A DNA stretch of 64,000 nt from Algoriphagus aquimarinus (GTDB lineage Bacteria; Bacteroidota; Bacteroidia; Cytophagales; Cyclobacteriaceae), in contig NZ_VORW01000016.1 of the NCBI RefSeq assembly GCF_007997215.1, forward strand, positions 1 to 64,000, given 5' to 3'. Positions within the stretch are counted from its first letter, which is position 1. Each line of letters opens with the position of its first letter. A model generated the notes under the pieces. That model searched no databases and had not been told where the DNA came from. It was given only the letters and a program-made list of their open reading frames with translations. The position numbers were made by a program, and so were the translations under genes. This document shows positions 1-8,800 of the stretch, in pieces.

Positions 1-67
1 TGTCCGAAGAAATGTGTATTTTTCATCTGCTGTATTTATTGGTTGTGGTAAACTGAAAATACAGAAA

Positions 68-101
68 AGGGGAAGCTTCTCAAACGAAGCTTCCCCTAAA
101 T
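68..101. terminator. Strong hairpin terminator at window start
   Basis: A perfect 12-bp stem (68-79 with 86-97) with a six-base loop is followed by AAATTTT. It probably ends a gene lying to the left of the window. A 7-bp inverted pair, TGTCCGA at 1-7 and TCGGACA at 115-121, flanks it; that pair may be chance. Confidence 0.7.
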
Positions 102-121
102 TTTAAACCGTTTCTCGGACA

Positions 122-516
122 GTAGTGGTTTAGAATAAGAATATCAAAAGCAAATGGGGATAAAATAAATCATGGGAGAAAAAATACTTTGACCATGGTA
201 ATTATTTTTTGCAGTGAAAATGAAGTGGAAATTCGATTTTTTTCAAGTCAAAATCCGAATGGTAATTACTTAAGGCGATCATTGTGCCTACTTCGATTTA
301 GCTGAGATAGGCCAGTTTTAGGAATAAAATACCTATCCAATGTTGTGGGAAATTGCGACATATTGTAGCCATAAATACTAGGAATGAGAGGGTTGGGGTG
401 GCTTTTGAGATAAGTCAAAAGAGTAAGGGTTTGCCAAATTTTTTGGAAGTAAAGAGAACTTATTTTACCCGATATATCTTCTAAAAACAATTACCTTTGA
501 ATCTTCAAAATAACAT
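122..516. other. Gene-free upstream region of the PurF-like gene
   Basis: This A+T-rich stretch of almost 400 bases holds no convincing gene. A ten-base direct repeat, ATGGTAATTA, occurs near 194 and again near 260. No known riboswitch was recognised. It presumably carries the promoter of the amidotransferase gene starting at 517, but no promoter could be placed with confidence. Confidence 0.4.
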
Positions 517-2412
517 TTGCCAGACTCCATGAGTGACGCTATCAAACACGAATGCGGCATAGCAATGATTAGACTGCGAAAGCCTGCCCAGTATTACATC
601 GATAAGTATGGTACTGCTGCTTTTGCTTCTAATAGGCTCTATGTCTTGATGCAGAAACAAATTAATCGAGGACAGGATGGCGCGGGTGTCGCCAATGTCA
701 AAATTGACACCAAGCCTGGAACTCGCTACATCAGTAGATATAGGTCAGTTGAGCCTTCAGCTGTAAACTACATCTTTGACAAGATCAACCGCAAGTACAA
801 AAAAGCCAAGAAAATAGGCCCGGAGGATGCACTTACGAATGGGGAATGGCTGAAAGATAACATCGCTTTTACAGGTGAAGTTTGGCTTGGCCACCTGAGA
901 TATGGTACACACGGCGAGAATTCAATAGAGACTTGCCATCCATTTCTAAAACAAAATAACTGGAGAAGCCGAAACCTTGTAATGGCCGGTAACTTCAACA
1001 TGACCAACGTGGAAGAGCTATTTGACAGGCTTGTGGAACTTGGTCAGCACCCTAAGGAAAAAACCGATACTGTCACTGTGATGGAGAAAATCGGTCACTT
1101 CCTAGATGAGGAAAATCAGCGAATTTTTGATAAGTACAAGCACCAATTCTCAAATGAACAGATTACTCAGGTGATCGAGGATGAATTGGATTTGGCGAGA
1201 ATACTTAGAAGATCTTGTAGAGATTTTGACGGTGGTTATGCTATGGCAGGCATCGTAGGAAATGGTTCTTCTTTCGTAGTGAGAGATCCTTCCGGTATAC
1301 GCCCAGCTTTCTATTATGCAGATGATGAAGTGATTGTGGTGGCTTCTGAGAAGCCAGCGATCAAGTCGGCATTTAATATTGATTTCAATTCCATCAAAGA
1401 GATTCAGCCTGGGCATGCCTTGGTGATCAATAAGGATGGTTCTTATGCAGAATCTGAAATCATGCCTGCGAGAGAGAAAAAGTCCTGCTCTTTTGAGCGA
1501 ATCTATTTCTCCAGAGGTACTGATCCTAATATCTATCAAGAGCGAAAAAATCTAGGAAAAGCACTAATTCCACAGATTTTGAAGGCAATTGATTTCGATC
1601 TGAAAAACACTGTTTTTTCCTACATTCCAAATACAGCGGAAACTGCCTTTTATGGCATGATTGAAGGCTTGGAAGATTACTTAGCTGCCAAGCGTAGAGA
1701 AGTATTCGTCGATGGAAAGCCTCATATGGGTGATTTGGATGAGCTTCTTAGTTTCCGTCCTAGGGTGGAGAAGTTGGTGAGCAAGGATGTGAAACTTCGG
1801 ACATTTATCGCTAGTGATGATGAACGGGATTCTATTGTAGCCAATGTGTATGACACTACTTATGAGGTGATTAAGTCTGGAATTGATACCCTTGTGGTGA
1901 TCGATGACAGTATCGTACGAGGAACCACACTTGAGAAAAGTATTCTGACTACGCTTGATAAGTTGAATCCCAAGCGTATTATTATCGTTTCCTCAGCTCC
2001 TCAGATTAGATTCCCGGACTGCTACGGTATAGACATGTCGAAGATGAAAGAATTTGTCGCTTTCAGAGCAGCATTGGCCTTACTCAAAGAGAGAAAAATT
2101 GAAAACACCTTGGATAGCGTTTATGAAGAATGTGTGGAGCATCCATATTCTATAGAGAACTTTGTAAAAGGTGTGTATAGCGCTTTCACTGATGACGAGA
2201 TTTCAGATAAAATATCTGAAATCGTCACGAATGATGAGATAAAAGCTGAAGTGAAAATAATCTATCAGACGGTAGATAATCTACATAAATGCTGTCCTGA
2301 CCACCTGGGTGACTGGTATTTCACCGGTGATTATCCTACTACAGGCGGGATGAGAGTAGTGAATAAGTCTTTCGTGAACTTCATGGAAGGCAAGACTGTG
2401 AGAGCATACTAA
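517..2412 (+). CDS. Amidophosphoribosyltransferase-like protein (PurF family)
   Basis: This protein resembles glutamine PRPP amidotransferase, which makes phosphoribosylamine in the first step of purine synthesis. The N-terminal Ntn-type glutaminase half has Cys13 in HECGIAM, a GHLRYGTHG segment and the ammonia/glutamine loop around AGNFNMTN; RDPSGIRP follows. The C-terminal phosphoribosyltransferase half carries the PRPP-binding signature VVIDDSIVRGTT. At 631 residues it is about 125 longer than typical PurF (roughly 505), with extra sequence between the halves and at the C terminus. The nucleophile must be exposed by removal of about 12 residues, or 8 if translation starts at the second Met (529). 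It may be a Bacteroidota-specific PurF form or a paralogue; whether a standard purF exists elsewhere cannot be seen here. Confidence 0.85.
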   Translation: MPDSMSDAIKHECGIAMIRLRKPAQYYIDKYGTAAFASNRLYVLMQKQINRGQDGAGVANVKIDTKPGTRYISRYRSVEPSAVNYIFDKINRKYKKAKKIGPEDALTNGEWLKDNIAFTGEVWLGHLRYGTHGENSIETCHPFLKQNNWRSRNLVMAGNFNMTNVEELFDRLVELGQHPKEKTDTVTVMEKIGHFLDEENQRIFDKYKHQFSNEQITQVIEDELDLARILRRSCRDFDGGYAMAGIVGNGSSFVVRDPSGIRPAFYYADDEVIVVASEKPAIKSAFNIDFNSIKEIQPGHALVINKDGSYAESEIMPAREKKSCSFERIYFSRGTDPNIYQERKNLGKALIPQILKAIDFDLKNTVFSYIPNTAETAFYGMIEGLEDYLAAKRREVFVDGKPHMGDLDELLSFRPRVEKLVSKDVKLRTFIASDDERDSIVANVYDTTYEVIKSGIDTLVVIDDSIVRGTTLEKSILTTLDKLNPKRIIIVSSAPQIRFPDCYGIDMSKMKEFVAFRAALALLKERKIENTLDSVYEECVEHPYSIENFVKGVYSAFTDDEISDKISEIVTNDEIKAEVKIIYQTVDNLHKCCPDHLGDWYFTGDYPTTGGMRVVNKSFVNFMEGKTVRAY

Positions 2413-2470
2413 GGAGTACAGAAGAATTAGCTTTCCCCTTTTGAATGAAAGGGAAACGCATTATAAATTG

Positions 2471-2501
2471 AAGGCACAGATAATTTCTCTGTGCCTTTTT
2501 T
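2471..2501 (+). terminator. Rho-independent terminator after the PurF-like gene
   Basis: A 10-bp perfect stem (2471-2480 with 2488-2497) with a seven-base loop runs into a T tract, 58 bases after the stop of the amidotransferase gene. Confidence 0.85.
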
Positions 2502-2554
2502 ACTGCCAAAAGATTTCAAATTCTTAATTTCATCTTAATTAGAATAAATAGAAA

Positions 2555-3607
2555 ATGGACATAAACGTAAGCCTTTTAAAGGACATCTGTGAAATAGCAG
2601 GAGCACCTGGATTTGAGAAAAGAGTTCGGGATTTAGTAATTGAATTAGTCACTCCACTGGCTGACGAAGTCAAAGTGGATAATATCGGGAATGTGATTGC
2701 TATCAAGAAGGGTGTGAGAAATCCTGATGGAAAGCGAGTAATGATCGCAGCCCATATGGATGAGATTGGGTTTATTGTCACTCATATTGATGAAAATGGC
2801 TTTTTGAGATTCCACACGCTAGGTGGCTTTGATCCCAAAACCCTCACTGCTCAGCGAGTAATCGTGCATGGTAAAAAAGATCTGGTAGGAGTGATGGGGA
2901 GCAAGCCTATTCACGTCATGTCTGCCGAGGAGCGAACCAAACTGCCTAAAACCACAGACTTTTTTATCGACTTGGGAATGCCCAAAGAGGAAGTGGAGAA
3001 ATACATTACCATAGGTGATCCAGTGACTAGAGATCGAGAACTGATCGAAATGGGTGATTGTGTGAATTGTAAATCAATTGACAACAGAGTGGCAGTATTT
3101 ATCCTGATTGAAACGCTGAAACAATTGGAAAATCCTGCTTACGATGTCTATGCGACGTTCACTGTACAGGAGGAAGTTGGCTTGCGAGGTGCAAATGTGG
3201 CTGCACATGGAATTAATCCCGATTTCGGAATTGCGCTGGATACCACAATAGCTTTTGATGTGCCGGGAGCTCAAGCTCATGAGAAGGTGACTGAACTAGG
3301 TAAGGGTACAGCTATCAAGATCATGGACGCAATGACGATCTGCGATTATAGAATGGTAGAATTCATGAAGCAAACTGCAGACAAAGCCAAGATATCCTGG
3401 CAACCCGAAATACTGGTTGCAGGTGGTACAGACACTGCGGGAGTGCAGCGTATGGGTAAGCAGGGTGCGATCGCAGGTGCGATTTCCATTCCTACCAGAC
3501 ATCTGCATCAGGTGATAGAAATGGCGCACAAGAAAGATATTGCTGATTCTATCGCCTTGTTAAAGGCGTGTCTAGAACAAATTGACCAATACGATTGGAA
3601 GCACTAA
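2555..3607 (+). CDS. M42 family metallopeptidase (glutamyl aminopeptidase-like)
   Basis: A cytoplasmic dinuclear-metal aminopeptidase of the M42 family, which in relatives forms tetrahedral complexes and trims peptides from the N terminus. The metal and catalytic motifs of the family are visible: AAHMDEIGF near residue 70, SIDNRV near 170, VQEEVGLRGA near 205, ALDTT near 229 and the C-terminal PTRHLHQVIEM. Length (350 residues) is normal and there is no signal peptide. Some homologues were historically mislabelled endoglucanases, but the metal ligands favour peptidase. It sits alone between two terminators, so it is probably monocistronic. Confidence 0.9.
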   Translation: MDINVSLLKDICEIAGAPGFEKRVRDLVIELVTPLADEVKVDNIGNVIAIKKGVRNPDGKRVMIAAHMDEIGFIVTHIDENGFLRFHTLGGFDPKTLTAQRVIVHGKKDLVGVMGSKPIHVMSAEERTKLPKTTDFFIDLGMPKEEVEKYITIGDPVTRDRELIEMGDCVNCKSIDNRVAVFILIETLKQLENPAYDVYATFTVQEEVGLRGANVAAHGINPDFGIALDTTIAFDVPGAQAHEKVTELGKGTAIKIMDAMTICDYRMVEFMKQTADKAKISWQPEILVAGGTDTAGVQRMGKQGAIAGAISIPTRHLHQVIEMAHKKDIADSIALLKACLEQIDQYDWKH

Positions 3608-3614
3608 AATGAAT

Positions 3615-3652
3615 AGAGCCTTTTGGGGAGAAGTTAACCAAAAGGCTCTTTC
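3615..3652 (+). terminator. Rho-independent terminator after the M42 peptidase
   Basis: A 12-bp perfect stem (3615-3626 with 3638-3649) with an 11-base loop begins eight bases after the peptidase stop and is followed by a short T run. Confidence 0.8.
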
Positions 3653-3708
3653 ACTATTGCAGCTTGGTTTTTGATTTATTTATAGGGAACCAACTATCAA
3701 TTTTTATA

Positions 3709-4674
3709 ATGGCATTAGTGAAACATGATAAAATTATTGTCGAACCATTTCTTGCGTTCGGTAATACGGAAACTGTTTTCTTAAAAGGTAGGGTTATAAG
3801 TGCTTATAGAGAAAAAAGGCCGTCCTCACGAAACAACTGGTTAAAAAACATTCTGGCTGCAATCAGAAGATATTCCGGCTCCTCAGTTCCTTTGGCTAAA
3901 GTAGAAATCAAGTATAGGGATGAAAACTATATAGTCTCTACAGATGAGGATGGGGTTTTTGAGTTGCAGATTGGGGAATGCAAACCCAATAATGAACTAA
4001 GTGAGCTCGTGACTTTTCAGGTGCTGGAGCCAAAAACCAGGAAATCACCAGTTGCTCACTTGGAGGTGAAGCGCTATTCGGGTAATACGGGAGTGATCTC
4101 GGATATTGACGACACCATCATTATTTCGCATTCAACAGACATAGGGAAAAAGTTTTGGCTTTCAGTTTCTAAAAATGCTTTTACCAGAAGACCTTTGCCT
4201 GGGGTGTCTGAGTTTTATAGAAAACTAACTGGGAACGGATTTTATCCCATATTCTATGTCTCCAGCAGTGATTGGTCTTTGTTTGACTTGATCAAGGATT
4301 TTCTGCGATTTCGTCATATTCCTGATGGGCCGATCTTGCTCAAAGACAAACATATCAACCTTAAAAATATCTGGAAATCTGGTGGTGGCGATCACTCTCA
4401 CAAATTACAGAAAATTGAGCTTTTGATGGAAATGTTTCCTAAGATGCAATTTTACCTAGTGGGAGACAGTGGACAGCATGATCCTGAGATTTATGCTCAG
4501 GTGATTGAGGATTATCCAGGTAGAGTGAAAGACGTATTTATTAGAATTGTAGGCCAATTAGATAAGTCTAGAGAAAGCGAATTAATGAAACTCCACGGTT
4601 CAGATCACTTCCATTTTATAGAGTCGTCTGAACAGGCAATAGCAATACTCGAAAAAGAATCAATTGTCAACTAG
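3709..4674 (+). CDS. App1-type phosphatidate phosphatase domain protein (DUF2183)
   Basis: The protein has the catalytic domain named after yeast App1, a HAD-like phosphatase that dephosphorylates phosphatidate and related lipids. The DxDxT loop appears as DIDDTI around residue 137, followed by FYVSSSDWSLFDLI and a C-terminal LVGDSGQHDPEIY segment. The N-terminal third looks like a beta-rich domain. An in-frame TTG at 3664 would add 15 residues, but ATG at 3709 gives the more plausible start. The lipid kinase gene starts 17 bases downstream, so the two are probably cotranscribed and may act on opposing lipid phosphorylation steps; that link is inference. Confidence 0.82.
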   Translation: MALVKHDKIIVEPFLAFGNTETVFLKGRVISAYREKRPSSRNNWLKNILAAIRRYSGSSVPLAKVEIKYRDENYIVSTDEDGVFELQIGECKPNNELSELVTFQVLEPKTRKSPVAHLEVKRYSGNTGVISDIDDTIIISHSTDIGKKFWLSVSKNAFTRRPLPGVSEFYRKLTGNGFYPIFYVSSSDWSLFDLIKDFLRFRHIPDGPILLKDKHINLKNIWKSGGGDHSHKLQKIELLMEMFPKMQFYLVGDSGQHDPEIYAQVIEDYPGRVKDVFIRIVGQLDKSRESELMKLHGSDHFHFIESSEQAIAILEKESIVN

Positions 4675-4691
4675 TGTAAAATCTGCTCAAA

Positions 4692-5597
4692 ATGGCAACG
4701 AAATGTTTGTTGATTTATAATCCTGTCTCTGGAAATGATTCTATTACCAACGCAGAGCTTCTGGAAATGGCACAAGTGAGAATGCCTGATTTTGCTATAG
4801 AGCTGTGGGAAACTACCGGTGAGAATGATGAGGATAAGATTATAGCTAAATACGAGGAGTCCAAACCCGATTTGGTACTGATTGGTGGTGGAGATGGGAC
4901 TGTGAAATTGGTTGCCAAATGCCTTCAACATAAAGAAGTACCCATGTGTATCTTGCCACTAGGCTCTGCCAATGGGCTGGCAAAATGTCTAGGGATTAAT
5001 GATTTATTGGATTCTTGGGAGTCAGTTCGGGATTTCAAAATCCATGATATAGATGCTATTCAAATCAACGGAGAACTTTGTTTACACTTAGCTGACTTTG
5101 GTATCAATGCTAACCTTGTTCAGAAATTTGAGCAAGAGGAATCCCGGGGTATGCTAGCCTATGTGAAGAATTCCTTTTCAGAGATTTTTGGTACTGAATC
5201 AAGAACATTTATTTTAAAAATCAGCGAAGAGTCAATTGAGCTAAAAGCCAAAATGATTGTATTAGCCAATGGAGACCAATATGGCACTGGTGCCATTGTG
5301 AATTGCAAGGGCATCATGGATGATGGTAAATTTGAAGTCATTGCTTTCAATCCCGAAACTGCTGATGATTATCTGCGTATGACCATGGCGTTTATTAAAG
5401 GAGATATTGATCAAGTAGATGGTGTCCAAACATGGTCGGTAGAGGAATGTCAACTTTCCAATCCAGAAGGCGCAGAATTTCAAATCGACGGGGAAATAAT
5501 GGAGACTACTGATTTCATTTCCGCTAAAATAGAAAAGCATGCATTTAAGTTTTTGACCGGGAAATCCTTTGGTGCTTGCCACACTTCCTTGGATTGA
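4692..5597 (+). CDS. Diacylglycerol/sphingosine kinase family lipid kinase (YegS-like)
   Basis: A soluble lipid kinase of the diacylglycerol kinase catalytic family. Seen directly: LIYNPVSG at the N terminus, the nucleotide-binding GGGDGT motif near residue 63, LPLGSANGLAKCLG near 90, and a C-terminal beta-rich domain ending in QIDGEIME. Length (301) is typical. The true substrate cannot be told from sequence; family members phosphorylate diacylglycerol, phosphatidylglycerol or other lipids. It follows the App1-type phosphatase after 17 bases, suggesting an operon for lipid phosphate turnover. Confidence 0.85.
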   Translation: MATKCLLIYNPVSGNDSITNAELLEMAQVRMPDFAIELWETTGENDEDKIIAKYEESKPDLVLIGGGDGTVKLVAKCLQHKEVPMCILPLGSANGLAKCLGINDLLDSWESVRDFKIHDIDAIQINGELCLHLADFGINANLVQKFEQEESRGMLAYVKNSFSEIFGTESRTFILKISEESIELKAKMIVLANGDQYGTGAIVNCKGIMDDGKFEVIAFNPETADDYLRMTMAFIKGDIDQVDGVQTWSVEECQLSNPEGAEFQIDGEIMETTDFISAKIEKHAFKFLTGKSFGACHTSLD

Positions 5598-5677
5598 GTT
5601 CGCTTATCCCAAACTGACTTTTTAAACCCGGGAATTCCTTAACTTACTTTTATCTTTTTACATCAAATTAAACCTCC

Positions 5678-6481
5678 ATGCTTAAAAAAATACTAGTAGC
5701 CTCAATTTTGGGTACTGCCTTGATTTCCTGTAGTACAGAGAAAAAAGAAACCCAGGTAGCAGAACAACCTAAAGCTGAATGGATTGATATGTTTAACGGT
5801 GAAAATCTGGAAGATTGGACCGCTAAAATATATCATCATGAGTCTGGTGATAATTACCAAAACACCTTTCGCGTAGTAGATGGTACTATAGAGGTGAATT
5901 ACGATGATTACAATGAAGGCTTCAATGATCGCTATGGTCACCTGTTTTATAAAAAGCCTTTTTCTTCTTTTCACATGACTTGGGAATATAGATTTACAGA
6001 GCAGTGGCTAGAAGATGCGGCAAGTTACACCTATAGAAACAGCGGCGTAATGTTTCACTCTCAAGCTCCAGAGACTATTTTGAAAGAGCAGGATTGGCCT
6101 ATTTCTGTGGAATGGCAAATGCTGGCCGAAGAGAAAGAAGGCGTTCCTAGACCAACAGGAAATATGTGTTCGCCTGGAACAGATGTTTTTTTTGAAGGCA
6201 AAAAAGATCCAAGACATTGCATTAATTCTACTTCTCCGACCTTCAAATGGGATGAGTGGGTGAAGGCTGATTTGATCGTTTACGGCGATTCACTCGTGGT
6301 CCACATGGTGAATGATGTGAAGGTGTTGGAATATACCTTGCCTCAGATCGGCGGGGGAGTAGCCAATGGCTTTGATCCAAAATACAAGGAAGACGGCAAG
6401 TTGCTTAAAGAAGGATACATCGGCCTACAAAGTGAAGGTCAAGGTGTGATTTTCAAGAATTTGAAGATTAAAGAATTGTAG
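5678..6481 (+). CDS. DUF1080 (3-keto-disaccharide hydrolase fold) lipoprotein
   Basis: An exported lipoprotein: the N terminus has a hydrophobic stretch and a lipobox LISC with Cys19. The rest is one DUF1080 domain, a concanavalin-like sandwich beginning at WIDMFNGENLEDW and ending LQSEGQGVIFKNLKIKEL, which is the usual closing strand. Members studied in Bacteroides hydrolyse 3-keto-glycosides made by Gfo/Idh/MocA dehydrogenases. A Gfo/Idh/MocA protein with a signal peptide is the next gene, on the other strand. Assignment to the family is firm; substrate is unknown. Confidence 0.85.
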   Translation: MLKKILVASILGTALISCSTEKKETQVAEQPKAEWIDMFNGENLEDWTAKIYHHESGDNYQNTFRVVDGTIEVNYDDYNEGFNDRYGHLFYKKPFSSFHMTWEYRFTEQWLEDAASYTYRNSGVMFHSQAPETILKEQDWPISVEWQMLAEEKEGVPRPTGNMCSPGTDVFFEGKKDPRHCINSTSPTFKWDEWVKADLIVYGDSLVVHMVNDVKVLEYTLPQIGGGVANGFDPKYKEDGKLLKEGYIGLQSEGQGVIFKNLKIKEL

Positions 6482-6484
6482 TAG

Positions 6485-6504
6485 GGGCGAATAATTATTC
6501 GCCC
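6485..6504. repeat. Perfect 20-bp palindrome
   Basis: The 20 bases from 6485 to 6504 (GGGCGAATAA and its reverse complement) form a perfect self-complementary palindrome starting three bases after the DUF1080 stop. It lies just before a separate terminator. It may be a dispersed palindromic repeat or a dimeric protein-binding site. Confidence 0.6.
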
Positions 6505-6525
6505 GTACCTGTGCTATCTCTTACT

Positions 6526-6555
6526 GCCGTTCGTGGTTACACGAACGGCTTTTTT
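6526..6555 (+). terminator. Rho-independent terminator after the DUF1080 gene
   Basis: A perfect 10-bp stem (6526-6535 with 6540-6549), four-base loop GTTA, then six T residues. It ends transcription of the DUF1080 lipoprotein gene. Confidence 0.9.
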
Positions 6556-6616
6556 ATTTGATATATGTGTATCCTACTATTTGCATGTATCCAAATAGTA
6601 TTCTGCGAGCTGCTCC

Positions 6617-6738
6617 CCTCGACTTCGCTCGGGAGCCGAATTCTTGAATGAAACTAGTAGAGGGTGAAAGAGGCGGCGCAGCCGCCTCTTTCACCCTCCC
6701 ATTACATCACCGAATACGGTGGCCGAGCGAAGTCGAGG
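6617..6738. repeat. Nested inverted repeats (REP-like cluster)
   Basis: Outer arms of 16 bases (6617-6632 and 6723-6738) are perfect reverse complements. Inside them sits a second perfect inverted repeat with 18-base arms (6660-6677 and 6681-6698) and a three-base loop. The G+C content is clearly higher than the flanks. Such nested structures are typical of dispersed extragenic palindromes or small non-autonomous elements. No coding capacity is credible in it. Confidence 0.75.
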
Positions 6739-6823
6739 CCTATTGACAGTTACATGCAAACAAACGGTCAACACTATTTAGGGAAGTACACACTTCTGTC
6801 TCCCGTCTTCTGTCTCCCATCTT

Positions 6824-7933
6824 TTACCTCCCCTTCAAATAAACCGTCTTACCAGTCTTGGCACTTTCTACAGCTGCAGAGAGGATTTCTACCACGATCA
6901 TATTGTTTTCCAGAGAAGGAAGGGCGTATTCATTTAAAACTAGATCACCGTTAATCACTGCTAAGAATAAGGTAAATGGATCTTCGAATGGGGTATTCTC
7001 ATATTCCAGCTTGTATTCAGTTTCTTCAAATCCGGAATAGCCTTCAGCATTTAGGACACGGACATCAGTTGGATTGTCAGCATAGATAGCTCCGGTAAGT
7101 CCGTAGATTTCCATATCCTTTCTGCCAATAGGCCAGTTCCACGAACCCTGAATAATTGCCTGAGAATCTTGGTAATTTAAAATTATCGTGGCTTCATCGT
7201 CCACCTTTGGATTATTTTCTGCTTGAAGTTGGTGAGTCACTGCTGTCACTGATTTAGGACGTTCTCCCTTTTCCAGCCAAGTCACCAGATTTGCTCCATA
7301 GCATCCAAAATCAATGATTGCACCACCACCATTAAGCTTGGGATCAGTCAGCCATTCCAGAAATTCGTCGCTTACGCCTATTTTTTTTGGCCCTTTATGA
7401 CCATCACGAACCACTACTTTTCGCAAGTCGCCTACTTCTCCACTTTGAAGAATCTCATAAGCCTTAAAGGTGCTCGGGTACCAAGTTGTCTCGTAATTGG
7501 TGATGAGATGAATGTTGTGTTTTTCAGCAAGCGCCTTCATTTTCTGCGCATGTTCTAGACTCACAGCAAGCGGCTTTTCCACCATCACATGAATGCCTCT
7601 AGGTGCGCAGGCCTCGACAACTGAAAGGTGGTCGTAGATATTTCCAAAAGCGGTAACGGCTTCAGGTTTCGTTTTCTCAAGCATCTCTTCCATGGTGTCA
7701 AAAACCAAATCCATCGAAATTCCATGTTGCTCTGTAAGTCGTTTTGCCAGTTCTCTATTAGGTTCTGCAATGCCGACAATCTCTAAATCAGCTCGATCTT
7801 TTGCCTTCAAAATCCAGCCTACATGGCCGTGCGTGAGGCCGGCAACTCCAATTTTTGTGCGTTTCTGCTGCGCAAATGACTGGATGCAAATAGTTATTAA
7901 TAGGAAGAAACTGAAAATGAATCGGGTTTTCAT
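6824..7933 (-). CDS. Exported Gfo/Idh/MocA family oxidoreductase
   Basis: The protein starts with a clear Sec signal peptide ending SFAQ near residue 21, followed by a Rossmann fold (KIGVAGLTHGHVG) and the family signature EKPLAV near residue 120. Members use NAD(P) to oxidise or reduce sugars and inositols, and exported ones carry tightly bound cofactor. Length (369) fits. It converges on the DUF1080 gene across the palindrome cluster. Together they could form part of a periplasmic 3-keto-glycoside pathway; that is inferred from characterised Bacteroides enzymes, not shown here. Confidence 0.88.
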   Translation of the reverse strand: MKTRFIFSFFLLITICIQSFAQQKRTKIGVAGLTHGHVGWILKAKDRADLEIVGIAEPNRELAKRLTEQHGISMDLVFDTMEEMLEKTKPEAVTAFGNIYDHLSVVEACAPRGIHVMVEKPLAVSLEHAQKMKALAEKHNIHLITNYETTWYPSTFKAYEILQSGEVGDLRKVVVRDGHKGPKKIGVSDEFLEWLTDPKLNGGGAIIDFGCYGANLVTWLEKGERPKSVTAVTHQLQAENNPKVDDEATIILNYQDSQAIIQGSWNWPIGRKDMEIYGLTGAIYADNPTDVRVLNAEGYSGFEETEYKLEYENTPFEDPFTLFLAVINGDLVLNEYALPSLENNMIVVEILSAAVESAKTGKTVYLKGR

Positions 7934-8071
7934 GGGTTTGTTAGGTTAGAGAACTAAAAAATCGAGAAATTGGATTGACTTTGCAAGCATGCGATGATTT
8001 TTAGTTTTAATTGATTCGAGGCTAGGGACTAAATTTAGGTTTGACAGGACTTATAATTACTATTTTCAAGA

Positions 8072-8641
8072 ATGATTAACCAAGATAGGATACAACTGCC
8101 ATTTCTTTTTGATAGTCAATTACTTCAATCAGAGGTGAAAAAGCTGATAGAAGTTGAGTGGGTCAACCATTTTGTAACCCGGAATTATCAAGGGAATTGG
8201 TCAGTGATTCCGCTGACTGCCAGAGAAGGAGTTACTCACCCTATTCAAATGGCAGCAGCTATTCCAGGGGATTACGATTTTGTGCCGACTCTTTACTTAC
8301 AGTCCTGTCCCTATTTTCAGTCCGTTTTGGAAAGCTTCAAAGCAGAGAAGTGTTCTGTGAGGTTGATGAAACTAACTCCAGGTTCGGAGATAAAAGAACA
8401 CAGTGATTATGATTTGGATGAGGAAGAAGTTCGGATTCACATACCCGTTTTCACGAATGAAAAAGTTAGCTTTTTTGTGAATAACAAGAAGGTGGAAATG
8501 AAGGAAGGGGAATGCTGGTATCTTAGGCTTTCTGATCCACATAGCGTCCTAAATGAAGGCGAAACGGATAGAATACACTTAGTGATGGACTTGAAAGTGA
8601 ATGACTGGCTGCTGGGGATTCTTTCAGGAAGTAATTCCTAA
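8072..8641 (+). CDS. Aspartyl/asparaginyl beta-hydroxylase-like protein
   Basis: This 189-residue protein looks like a small Fe(II)/2-oxoglutarate-dependent oxygenase of the aspartyl/asparaginyl beta-hydroxylase type. The supporting features are the metal-binding-like pair HSDYD near residue 110, the strand RIHIPV about ten residues later, WYLRLSDPHSVLNEG, and a distal RIHLVMD. No signal peptide is present, so it should act in the cytoplasm. The substrate is unknown; possible targets are protein side chains or small molecules. It stands alone between genes on the opposite strand. Confidence 0.72.
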   Translation: MINQDRIQLPFLFDSQLLQSEVKKLIEVEWVNHFVTRNYQGNWSVIPLTAREGVTHPIQMAAAIPGDYDFVPTLYLQSCPYFQSVLESFKAEKCSVRLMKLTPGSEIKEHSDYDLDEEEVRIHIPVFTNEKVSFFVNNKKVEMKEGECWYLRLSDPHSVLNEGETDRIHLVMDLKVNDWLLGILSGSNS

Positions 8642-8754
8642 TTTTTATCATCAACTTAAAATTCTCAATATCCTGTTTACCATAAGTATAGTATAGAGAC
8701 TAAAGCATCTTATGATAGTTTACAATTATCATTGAGGCAACTTCGGTCTCCGGT

Positions 8755-8797
8755 CATCCCCGCCTGCTGTCGGGCAGGGGTCTTCCCGCCCGCAATT
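8755..8797. repeat. G+C-rich hairpin cluster at the 3' side of the SDR gene
   Basis: A stretch much richer in G+C than its surroundings, with short complementary arms (CCTGC and GCAGG around TGTCGG) followed by a C/G-rich tail. It lies directly behind the minus-strand SDR gene and may be a dispersed repeat that doubles as a terminator. Weak evidence. Confidence 0.35.
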
Positions 8798-8800
8798 CCT

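Noticed and set aside
266..490. 74-residue minus-strand open frame upstream of the PurF-like gene
   Set aside because: No recognisable domain, and it occupies the likely promoter region of a divergently placed gene.
3664..3708. Upstream TTG start for the App1-type phosphatase gene
   Set aside because: It adds 15 residues unlike the family and a standard ATG follows at 3709.
6664..6954. 96-residue plus-strand open frame over the palindrome cluster
   Set aside because: It runs through nested inverted repeats and into the antisense of the Gfo/Idh/MocA gene; the translation has no protein-like pattern.
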